Assembly (NCBI RefSeq): GCF_009389715.1
Contig: NC_052397.1
Location: 18,300,129 to 18,364,128, forward strand
Reading direction: 5' to 3'
DNA length: 64,000 nucleotides
From: Phoenix dactylifera
Lineage: Eukaryota > Streptophyta > Magnoliopsida > Arecales > Arecaceae
A program made the translations under genes and the position numbers. The notes under the pieces were generated by a model that saw only the letters and a list, made by a program, of their open reading frames with translations, did no database searches and was not told where the DNA came from. Shown here in pieces: positions 12,245 through 23,500 of the stretch; position 1 is the stretch's first letter, and every line of letters starts with the position of its first letter.

Positions 12245-13353
12245 TGAGCGTCCAATATCACGAGTCTTGCACACGAAAAGAACGCATATTCAACATTGCA
12301 AGTCTCACATAACTAAGTAGGAAAGAGTAAATAGATATGTTAAATGATAGCTGGTGGATGACATGAAAAACCGAACGGCCACTCTAAATCTCCAACTTGG
12401 GAGTCAGTATTCTCTACACTTTGCGTTTTGTATGGCATATGCCATTGTATATTTGAATAGGTGACATGTACCACCTTAAAAATGGATAATTATTAGATAT
12501 CTCTCAATCCGTCATGTTTGGCATATCATTACGATGAGCGCTAGCCGTCCATTTCTAAGAGGAGTGCCATGTAGCCCATCCAAACATGCCCTCTCCTTTG
12601 TGGGGCAAAACATGTACTATAGAGGATCTGAACTCCTAATTTGGCCGCATTATTTGAAGGATTTCATATCCTACTTCATATGTCCGTCATGGTTAGCTTC
12701 AAGAGAGAAGTGCAACCTCAGTTAATATCAGAAGGTGTGAAAGCTTGATAGCCACATATTGTAACTTACAAATGTTATACGGAAGGCTGCACTTTTATAG
12801 GTTGAGATTGAATATCTAACCATATTCTATATCATAACAACGATACTATTAGAATGTATTCTTATTATTTTTAACATATTGTGCTATTTATAGCCATTCA
12901 TTTGGACAAGGACATGAAGAGAATATGATCAAATGCTTGCAAGTGACAAGGGAAGGGAGATCTTGCATAGCAGGCCAATGAAGCATCCAAATGAAAATAT
13001 TAGAGCAACTAGAGCAACTAAGAGAAAGTGCCAATGCAAGAGAATCCCCACTCAAAACGACAGCTAATTTGAAGTTGTGATTGTGCTTGAACCTAACCCC
13101 ATCCCTTCTAAGGGCTTCAGAGTTGAAGTTGTTCATAGAGGATCTATGTCTCTGGAGGATTTCCGAATAAACTTATACAGGATACGGCTGGGCTTAAGGC
13201 AAACTTGGCCTTCAGTTCCGTAACCAGTTGATGGCATGGATAATATGTACTTGATATTGAAGAAACGATTTAGCTGGAAGCAAATATGTGGAATATTTTC
13301 ATTAAAAAAATTGTTTAGATCTATCGTGCACAAGCAAACATCTGGCATGAGAA

Positions 13354-13376
13354 CCCCCCCCCCCCCCCCCCCCCCC
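13354..13376 (+). repeat. C23 homopolymer
   Basis: Twenty-three consecutive C on the plus strand, followed by T-rich sequence. It is the same length as the G run at 11418-11440. Confidence 0.85.
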
Positions 13377-14529
13377 TCCTCATTTTTTTAATAAAAAAAT
13401 CTTTACACGTGCACTTAAAAGAGCAAAGGAATACTCTTTTTTTTCCTTTTTTTTTATTTTTATGTTTGGCTACGGAAAACAACACTGAAAGAACTCTCCT
13501 CCTTTGGAGTGACTTGGCCATAGTTATCTAGTATGGGTTGGAGAGGCACTGCAGAGAAACAGCCACGGCTCCACGAATCTACAGACGATGAGGGCAGTGT
13601 GGCTCCTACATAACCACGCATATCTACAGAAAAATGAATAATGTGACTATTCGGATCGCATCTTTTGCTGTCCACCACTCGGAAGGCTTCATATGGAATA
13701 ACCAAGGTTCCTGCCGGAGCTTTTTAGTGAGTTATTATTTTTTGATTTTGTTGATCATCTGTTGTACTTAAAAAAAAAAATTCTTGAAAAATATCTATTA
13801 AAATTCTAGAACCTTCTCTTTTTAGAGAAATAAAATTTATTCTTTATATGTATAAGTGTATAACAACCTCAAGCGAGTCATTTGCCATTTAACATAATAA
13901 TTTAAAATAAAAAAATATTTTTTGATATTGCAACCATCCATATTTCTCTTCATGTGCATTATATGTACAAATGCAGGGCTTCCTAACGGGAAGAAAATCC
14001 TAGGTGGAGCTTCTTTTTCATTTATCCTTTTACTAAACTTATAGAAGTCGCTCTGATCTCTGATGCTCTAGGGCCTCAGGCTGCACAGCTTTTTGTTGTT
14101 CCCTGATTCTATTGATTTTTTTAATTTCTTCTTGTTCTTGAGTTGTCTGCTCGAAGGGTTTTGAGTGTTCTATGTGACTTCCGCTGGATTTTTAGCTTCG
14201 CTCCCAGCAGCAGAAGGTTGTATCCTCGGTTTTTGGCGTTCTTTTCCTTTTCAAGTGATCAGCCTGCAACTCTTCTTGTGGGCGGAGCTCTATACCTCAC
14301 CATTCCCATCCTCAATGAAACGAGTAGTGGCTTTGCCACTGTTTTTCTTCAGAAACTTACTTAAGTTGCTTATAACAATATTATCGTAGAACTACATACG
14401 GAAGGTATAGAGATTTTTAAAATCATTCGTGAGAGTGTACATTTTATTGAATAAATTATCATGTCTATATATATACGAACTACTATTTTTAAAAAAAAAT
14501 TATTGTGCTATTATTATTTTTTTACAAAT

Positions 14530-16800
14530 TATATTTTATTGCTCTATCCTTTGTCAGCGTCGGTAAAGGGAACGCACCCGCCTCCACCCGTACGAGGGTT
14601 TAGCCGGCGGCACGGCCGCCTGTCCGGCCGAGAGTGGGCTGGGAGAAGGAGGGGGCGCGGCCGCTCCTCTACTTATTCCCCTCTCGCCGCCGAAGACAGC
14701 CACCGCTGTCTCCACCACCGAGCACACCCCACCGAACCCACCACCTCTCCGACCCCTCACTCTTTCTCTCTCCCTCTCCTCCCCAGCTTTTCTCGCCGCT
14801 CAGCTGCCAGCCTCGCTAGACTCCAATACCTGGTCAGCTCGAGCATCAACCCCGTCGCGGCGCCAGACCCCCCTGCACGAACGGGGAGCCACTGGACGCT
14901 CCTTTCTCCCTCTGTCTCACTTCTGAGGACAGGCCCAGAATCCCTCTCCCCTGTTTCTCCCTCTACCACTCTCCCTCTCCCCTTCTCTTTCCGTGGCTTG
15001 TGGCTGTGCCGCCGGCCGGAAGCCGAAAGTCCGACCCGACACCCCCTCCTCCCTCTTCTCTTCTCCCTCTTCCCTCTCTCCTCCCCATCTGTCGGCCCTG
15101 TGGACAGTGGACGGGAGTCCACTCTCCCCCCTCTTTCCCTCTTCCTCTCTCTCTCTCTCGGTCCTCTCTCCTTCCCTCTCCCTTTGGTCGGCCGAGAACC
15201 AAACTCCGACCTCCCTCTCGCCTTCTCTCTCTCGCTCTCTCTCTTTCTCTCTCTCTCTCTATTTATCTATCTATCTATCTCTATCTCTATCTCTCATCTC
15301 TCATCTCTCCTCTTCCCCTCACTTCACGCTCCATCTCTCTCTCTCTTCCCTTCTCTCTTTTTCGCTCTTCCCCTCTTTCACCGCACGGTGGGCCGGAGCC
15401 CACATCCCAAATAAACAGCGGGCCGACGTCCACCGGACGTGGATATTTTTATAAACAATCTCTTTCCAGCTAGCAGTGGGCCGATTCCCACATTCCCTCT
15501 TCTTCTTAGGGCAGTGGACTGAGACCCACTTACTCCTTACCCCACCCTGGATTTTTTTTTTTTTTTTGCATTTAATTTAATTATTGGATTAGGCCATAGA
15601 AACCTAGGACTAGAGTTAGGATCGAAGAGTCCAATTTTGAAATTTAGAAGAAAACTAATTATTTGAAATTAGTGAGCAGGTCATTGTCTAGATTTTGTTA
15701 TGCCAGTTTAATTAAATTTTAAAATTAACTGGGTGCATGGGTGTACCTGCGGAGTGTAAGTTCGGTATGTTTGGCATTAATCTTCGTGCGCATGATTGCA
15801 TGGGTACTATGTCTATAATATATCAATTAATATCATATGATATATATATACTATACGATATATAATAATGATCATGGGGCTCATGGATGCAGTTTTTTAA
15901 ATTGTTGCATTGCTTGTGATCAATATTAGCAATTATTTTCACATGAAAAACATGATAAGCAAAATTATGTTAAATGATGGGATGCAGCATAATCTGTTTC
16001 GTACATTAACTTGATAACAATTGGGAATTAATGATGCTTGTATATAATTGGGGAAGAAAAGTGAGTGCCGGATAAACATGACTTAATTAAGGTACTGACT
16101 TGCTCTAGCCCTCTTATGTCTGGGATGACCGCGGTATTATTGACTCGGTTTGCCAGCCACGACTAAAATATTGCGTGTACAGGGGACTGGCAAAATGATT
16201 GGTGACTGTCTGTCCCGGTAAACAACGACCCAACAAGGTCATGATTGTAGGTAGTTTGATGCCGAGGAAACCTGGCATTTAGAGGTAGCTTGTCCATGAT
16301 AGAAATATGATGTATATGATTTGTCACAGGTAGTTGTTGACCATGGTTAGTTCAAATGCTGAAATGCTAATGTTATGGGATCCGACCTATGCTTACCTGA
16401 CAATAAAAAATAATTTACCTAAATTAACTATTGAACAGAACTGCTTCTCTGGTAATATATGATTTGTATGTCAAAAATGCTATTTTGGCTATATGATGTA
16501 TGCATTGGAGTTGCTATATTGGCCATACATGTCGGCATTGTTATTTGATTCATATATATACTTAATTTGTTAAACAAATATTTAATTACATGATTGTTCA
16601 TGTATGAAATTTATAATAATGATATTTGGATAATTATCTTCGCAATTATATATCTGCCAAAAGATGTTATTTTGTTCATGCTGGTATATGCGCTTGGGGG
16701 ATTCTTACTGAGCTATTCACTTATATTATTATTGTATTTCCTTTTAGCGGGGTGCTTAGCTTATGATATAATCCAGGATTCGGTAAAATGGTACTAGTTA
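14530..16800 (+). mobile_element. Possible old LTR-type element, perhaps a Ty3/gypsy (Tekay/Del-like) LTR or solo LTR
   Basis: A GC- and CT-rich block (14560-15420) is followed by a long AT-rich tail with motifs such as GGGGGATTCTTACTGAGCT near 16694. These are reminiscent of the long LTRs of Tekay/Del elements in monocots. There are no gag or pol domains and no matching second LTR in the window, so if it is an LTR it is solitary or fragmentary. It looks decayed and old. The proline/serine-rich open frames across 14461-15473 follow the CT-rich composition and are not credible genes. Confidence 0.3.
15140..15330 (+). repeat. CT-rich microsatellite block with (CTAT)n
   Basis: Long runs of CTCTCT with an embedded CTATCTAT segment around 15262-15300. 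Confidence 0.8.
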
Positions 16801-16916
16801 AATTTTGCACCTGGTGTTGGAACAATATAGTTGTACCAATCAATTATCAGTTGGTAATAGATTTTTTTTTAAATCTTAATTTTCATCTCTTTTGCTACCA
16901 AGTAAGATTTGCCATC

Positions 16917-17110
16917 TTGGTATCAGATTTTGCACCGGTGCGGCACTAGTACAGTGTCGGTACGGTATAGCACGAAATTTTTTTAGCGTACTAAGTATCG
17001 GTATACTATCCGTACCAAGTATCCGATATGGTATGATCCATAATGCCTAATTCGGGCTGCTACGACATACCATACTACTAGTAATTTGGTTCAAATCAGC
17101 GGATCTTGCA
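16917..17110. repeat. Degenerate copy of the accggtac-rich element family
   Basis: Contains CACCGGTGCGGCACTAGTAC, nearly matching CCGGTGCCGCACTAGTATAG in the 7739-7924 element, followed by GTCGGTACGGTA and several decayed GTACC units. Its ends are too eroded to place exactly. Confidence 0.55.
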
Positions 17111-17119
17111 TACCCTTTA

Positions 17120-20100
17120 GGGCTTATTTTAGAGGACAGGCGACCACATCGCACGGCCGTTCTGATCTCTATGTTCTGTGTCTAAATCAGTTTGAAATGG
17201 CACGACCGTAGAGGAATGCCGTAAAGATTAGGTTTTGAAATGTTTTTAATTTAAGGCCGCTTACATGAAAGATATTGGCGAGGGCCGAGGATAGTCTTTT
17301 TTTGAAAATATCGGCGAAGAATGTCCTAACAACCCATCTCTGTGACTTTACAAACGCGACCGCAAAGACATCTCGCATGCCCAAAGCTAGCTTTAACTAT
17401 TTAACAAATCTAGCCGTGGGTTTTAAAGGAATCCACAAAGGTGGCAGTCTTGCTGGGTCGTTGCTGGCGGCCTTCTGGCCTGGAACTGAGATTGCAGAGC
17501 ATCTGAACCTTTGTCAAAATCCTTTTGGAAAGTTCGCCTGTCGTTTCTACTCGCATGTTGCTTCGAGTGTTCTTGTTTTTATTTTTAACCGTGGGCCAGC
17601 GGAGATGCCTTCTCTCTCTCCTTCTCTCCCAGAATCGAGCACGCGTCCCCCGAGCTTCAGACACCGAGAAGCGCGACGCTGATTCCCGCCGAGATGTTCT
17701 TTTTCCCTTTTCAATGACGACTTGTATCTTTATCCATGTTGGTATTGGTGATGGCAGAAAAGCCCTTGGAGAACCTGAGGTTTAGACTGCTGGATGTAAA
17801 AATGAACTGAGAAGGTTTCCAGCGAACAAAGCTTTTCTCCTCGACATCACTGGAGGTAAAAAATATATATGCAGAGTTTCGAAATGATTCTGGATGTCGA
17901 GGAGAAAGCTTTCTTTGCTGGAAGCTCGTATAATTTTACATCTAGCAGCCTTTTTATGTTGGCCATGGAGCATAAAGACAGGCGATTATAATGCTGATAT
18001 GGGTCTTAAATTTTGACCATGGTCGGTTAAATGGAAATGGAATAATTGCTGCATGTTTCTATGCCTATAGAATATTCTGGTTGTTGCCTCAGCATTTTCT
18101 GCGAGCTCTTCCTTCGTTGAGATTTGTAGACGAGAAGAGTGACGAGATTTCTTAAGCTTAAGTACCATGAATCATAGACTTCCCCTTAATTTTTACTGGC
18201 AATTGTAGGCAGGCGTTGGGCCTCTCATGAAAAAAAAGGACGGTTTGGAAATATCAGTATCCACTAGAATTATGCTTCCCTTCAAAAGAGAGAAGAAAGT
18301 AGTAAATAGAGCCCCTTTTTTTCTGGTAAGAATATAATAAAAAAGTTCCAAAGTTGCATATATTTGACCCAAAAGTTTATTACCTAATGAAATAAAGACA
18401 CTAATGCTGCATTAGTGGCAATCCCCATCCATGGGCATAGGTATGGGCATAAAGAGGTCTTGGCCGTATCCTGTCGATCCACAGAAATCGGCAACAAAGA
18501 GGTCTCATGCGCGAGCTTAGGGCTCTTAGCATGCAAAGCCACCAATCCAAGTGGTCACACGAAGACTCCGGACTTGCTTCTGTCTACTCTGTGCAGAACT
18601 TTCAGAGGGGTAGCCCTTTTTCCAGCATGTCCTTCTCGCTAAAAGAAAAAGGAGCTGTGGTACCCAATCTCCTTTTAGAGTGTTTCTGCAAAAGGCCAAG
18701 CCAATCGAAATTATATTAAGCTATAGATTCTGTGTCAAGCAATGCTCCATTGATATAGCGGACAATCTGGGTATCTTTAGTTCCTTTTGAGGTTAATAAC
18801 CCAAACACAAGGGAAGTCCCAATAGGAACACCTTCCTTGAAGCAGCCAAATCCTCTTTTATCCCTCACTTTCATCCCTTTCAAGGGTTAATTAATTATTC
18901 TGTCCTCTTTTTAACTTTAAGAAGCTAGAAAGATTCTCTTAAGGAAAACCTCGATCTTTAGTATTAAATCATCTAACGTCCTTAGCGTCCGTCCTTCCAA
19001 ACTAAACAACAAAGAAGATGGTTCAAGGCACCGAGAATTGGAAGGGCAGCCGCGATTTAGAGTGATATAATTCAGAACTTCTTTCGAGCAACCAAGATAT
19101 AGTTAACTCAGATTATAGTGTGGGGTACCCAGACACGCACCTGACTTCCAAAACCTCTAACCAAACAAGCAGTGATTCCTAGGAGAAGCCAGATTGTGGC
19201 GCGCGAGTCCGGTTTTAAAAAAAAAAAAAAACAAACCAAAGTAATGACTGTGGAAAGGGCAACTGCTACTCTCTAGCAGACTGACGTGCCGACTCCCATT
19301 TATCTGAAGAAGAAATCGGGCATGAAGATGCCCACACTATCCTCTTGTCATTAAATATGACGTGCGATGCTATTTTAGAAGGGCAAGTTTCTCCCAGGCA
19401 CCCAAAATTGCCAGTGAACTTTACCCACAATTTGTTCCCTGTACCTGTTCTAGTACTACTCCGGGCCTCTGGCCCAAGCATACTTAACTGTGGAGTTCTG
19501 ATGGGATCATATTCTTCACAATATGTATAGAAGTGGAACAGATGCAGTTTTTTGAAATTATCATGTTATGGTGCATGTATGGACATATATACAGAAAGTG
19601 CTCCGGGGACCATCCTCAGTGTCCAGGTACATTGATTGCGTTACCTAATGCTCCTCTTTTTCCTTTTCTTTTTAATTTTTTTATTTTTTTTGTGCATGTG
19701 GAGAGGGGCCGTGGCCCCTTACCGGGATTTTATTCATAAGAGAGTATGTAGGTGTGACCGAGAGTAACGGATAGCCAGTTAGGAGAGCAAAACGAGAAGA
19801 CTTTCTACGATTGCTTAATTCTGTTACACGACTGTCAATCACAAGTCTCCAACCCGTTTTCTTAAATCTTGGAAAGTAATAAGTTTTTGACTTGTTTGAA
19901 GATGTGCTGCTCGCATGGGTCATTTCTTTGACGCTGGCTCTATATGTGGTTGGCTATAAATATTATGAAGGTCAAAGTTGAAGCCCTTCCAGTGCTCGAT
20001 GGCGCCTTGCTCGCAAAGAATGGTGGATCTTGACAACAACTGAAGTTATATCTTAAGAGTCAGAATGAAGTGCGGTTCTTCTGCTCGACAAGCCATTTGA

Positions 20101-20598
20101 AGGCTTCTTTTTTTCCGTCACTTGTTGTTCTCTTTAAGATGTCTTCTGCGATGGAGATTGTGATTTGAATGCTCTGTTCCTCATTTTATTTCATTGCTTG
20201 AAAGCTTGGCAGAGTTCTTAGATGTTTCAAGCAATCTGCAGGAATGACTTTTGAGGTGATTTAATGGCTCAAAATTGCCGGACGTGAAAATGCAAAAATT
20301 CTTTTGTCAAAACAATGGATTCCAAGCAAGTAGCCTCTGCAAGACATATGCGCTCCAAGAGGTAGCCGATTCCTATCACAATTTAGTTGTTCCCTGCTTC
20401 ATTAGCCCTACTGTTTTTGAGAATCCGGATGCGTTCCTGGGTGCATGTGAAAGGGAGGAGGTCGTGCTCTTCTTTCCCTTCAAATTGCTGGATTTTCTCG
20501 TTGGATCTTACTTGGATCTATCCATTGCTTATTTCAAAGTTGTTAGGCTTACGTTTTTTATTGTACCCTGTGTTGATATAGTTGGCTTGAAATAACAG
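17120..20598. other. Upstream region of the DUF547 gene, leader and first exon unresolved
   Basis: A GC-richer patch at 17520-17700 could be a leader exon or promoter of the plus-strand gene. I could not place the N-terminal coding exon. Apart from the hairpin I see no gene or recognisable repeat here. Confidence 0.4.
17787..17948. repeat. 162-bp hairpin, candidate MIRNA precursor or fold-back MITE
   Basis: The left arm opens CTGCTGGATGTAAAA and the right arm, read on the other strand, opens CTGCTAGATGTAAAA. After a short mismatched zone the arms pair again through TCCAGC...AAAGCTTT(T)CTCCTCGACATC, about 27 of 31 positions. The loop is roughly 35-40 bases. The near-perfect 20-25-bp inner stem, one bulge and overall size fit a plant miRNA precursor. 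They also fit a small fold-back element, although no target duplication is visible at the ends. It lies about 2.7 kb upstream of the first recognised exon of the DUF547 gene. Confidence 0.7.
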
Positions 20599-23500
20599 TG
20601 ATTCTGATAAGAGAGTCAAGAAGGATAAGCTGGATTCATCACTCAAATCTTGTCGCCATCTTATGCTGGTGAGAATTTTTCTCTCTTTAGATCCTCATGT
20701 AGAGCCAGAGTTTCTTGCTTCATGCATGCGTAGAATATTTTTTGTTGAGATCCTAATTTAGGAAGCCAGAGTTTGTTAATTCGTGGATGTGCAGAATGCT
20801 TGTTAACGACGGGGAATAAATTTTAATTTCAAAATATTTTAGTTTCCTATTATATGACAAGGCAGTTGCCAAGCATGTTGATTTCATCAACTGCGACCTT
20901 TAAGTTGCAACTAAATTTTACATTAAAAAGAAGAATGCAAATTATGTTGTCCGTGGGCTGTGGCTCTGTGCCTTTTGGTTTTGAATTGACACTACCAAGC
21001 CCTCTTTACATGACAAAAGGCAATGAGATTGTTTATGGGTAGTTATTCAGTCATTCTAGTTTGTAAAAAATAGCCACTTGGATGCAATTGTTTGGAAGTT
21101 TAGTACTAGCAATTATCTTCTTAGAACGGTGAATGCAACTTTAAAATAAATAAATAAATCCGGATTTGATTTGGTCTGCAGGATATAGATACTAAGGGGC
21201 AAACTGACGCCAAGAGCGGACCATCTCCTGACAATGAAGTCCGAAGCTCTTTGAAGCAAGAGGTACAAAACAGAGCACATGACACTACCGGGACCTCGTT
21301 AAATTACGCTACCATTTGTAAAGTTTCTCAGTCTTTTTGCTCCTCTAATTTTCTGGCTTGCAAGTGTTGCCTACATAAATGGACCTGAATGAAATTGTGA
21401 TCATCTGACTATTCAGCATTTTTGAAATGCTGAAATGATTGTGCGATAGTTTTGCTCAAAAAAAAATGCTGAAATGATGACTAGTTTTTAGCAAGTAACT
21501 ACAACATTCCATTTTTAAGAATTTTTGGTGTTATCGACTAACTGCTTGCAGTATTTGATACTAAGAAATGCTCCAGAAATATTGGAGATTCAAATTTGGC
21601 AACAAAGAGTGCTCCATTCGGTGCCTCGAGAATATATATTGCATTTCTTAGTGCATCTGCCTTAACACGATGCGAAAACTATAACTTTCTATCGTCGAGT
21701 TGTCAGCGTTATAGATTGGTTTTTGATCAATATATCTGTGTTCTGATTGCTCTTGAACTCTTCGTGGCAGCAGATGACATCCAATAGTAGAACTAATTCA
21801 AGCCCAAACAAGAGCTAGTATCCTCAAATACGGGTTCCAAAATGGAAAGCAGAGATATCTTGAGGGACCTGAAACTCTTAATAAATGGCACCTAGTTTAT
21901 CTCTGTCCTCCATAACCTTTACATTGATGATTACCATCAACAATTACGGCTTCTACCCCACACTTTTGTCGTATTCTGAAATGCTTTCTGATTTTTCTTT
22001 TTTCTGAAGAATGCTTTCCGATTATTCTTTGTTATAATGCAGATTCAGCAACTTGAGAAACGGCTCCAGGATCAACTTGTTATGCGCCGTGCTCTGGAGA
22101 AAGCGCTGGGGTACAAGTTTCCTGTTGTTGATTTGTCGAGTGACAGTTTGATGTCCAAGGTAACTCTTTTCTTTTCTTTTCCCTTTTTCCTTCCTTTTTT
22201 TTCTCTGATGGCTGTTTTTTACTTCTTGAACGCACTGTTACCTTCGTTTTGACCATCTTTCAATGACACCTACTTGAATAATGGTTTTGATTGCCGCTTA
22301 GATATCTTAATTTTGAATTGAGAGTGGAGGGTTGGAATTCTGTGCTTCTTGAGAAGGGGAAAAGATTTTCTTGAGAAAAAAGCACATATTTTTTATAGAT
22401 CATTTCATGCTCTAATTATTAACTAATCTTGAAATGCCAAGAGCTTAAGCTGTTACATGCGGTCCGGAGCACATAGGTGGAGGCATGGTGCCAAGAATAA
22501 CTCAAGATGACAACTGATAAGAATGAGTAAAGAACAGCTTAAACGAGAACAAGTTAAAGGAAGAAGGACTCGAAAAATAAACCGGAATATTGGCCATAAA
22601 CTTAAGCTGTTGGGGAAGAGATCGATAATGTATGTCAGGTCGTAACACCGAGTCAACTCTCGGAACAATTAGAGTGACACAATATAAGCACGAGTTAAGA
22701 ACAACTCAACCGGAAACAAGTCAAGGAAAGAGAAGACCCGAGAAAATAAATAGATAAAATCAATCTGATTAGGGTTAAACTCATGATCTTTGACTCCGAT
22801 GCCATGCTCATTAACAAGTAGATCTAAATAACTAAAGTCGTTAAGGGAAAAGGTCAACAATATACATCAGGCCTTAATACTAATTAATGATATAATCTCC
22901 CAGTTTCTCTAATTCGGTTAGTTGATGACAATGCTTGAGTTGCAAATTGTGATGAAGTCAAAAATGCTAGCTCGCCCTCAGCTTTTATTTTACTTAAGAT
23001 TAACATTGGTGTTCAACTAGGTTTAGCTATTGATTATGTAGGAATATCTATTTGACAAATAGGAAAATTTAGATGTACCTAATACTTGCTTGATGTGGAC
23101 TTCAGTTTTTTTTTTCCCCCTCACTACCTCTTGTTTCTTTAGTATACTCCTATCTTGTTTAAGAAATATTAATATAACTTCCATGCGGTGCCAGCCCACC
23201 AAGGAACTGATTAGGGAGATTGCTATGTTGGAATTAGAGGTTATGTATCTGGAGCAGTATCTTTTATCCCAGTATCGAAAAGCTTTTGAACAGCAGATAT
23301 CCAGTTTATCACCCACTGCTGTTAAAGACAGGGAGAGACAGCCGCTGGGCTCTCAGTCAAGGCTACTATCGGATGCCACCACATCGAACTTCCCATCCAG
23401 AAAAGAAAATCCAGCATTTCAGCTGTCTAGTCGGATGATGCTTCCCTGCAAGTCAGCCACCAAATCCGTAGATGAAGCCTGTGCTGTCCATAGCCTAGAG

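Larger units (their letters stand above)
11690..14520. other. Intergenic, repeat remnants, no gene recognised
   Basis: AT-rich stretches alternate with small GC-balanced pieces. It holds the 76-bp tandem repeat and the C23 run. Open frames such as those near 12.9-13.7 kb on the minus strand have no recognisable motif. Confidence 0.5.

Noticed and set aside
12534-13705. Small frames that might be isolated genes
   Set aside because: Frames of 60-82 codons with no motif, no splice partner and repeat-like surroundings.
14461-15473. Serine/proline/leucine-rich open frames of 150-317 codons in three phases
   Set aside because: All phases are open because of the CT-rich repeat composition; no domain, no conserved start and no splice structure.
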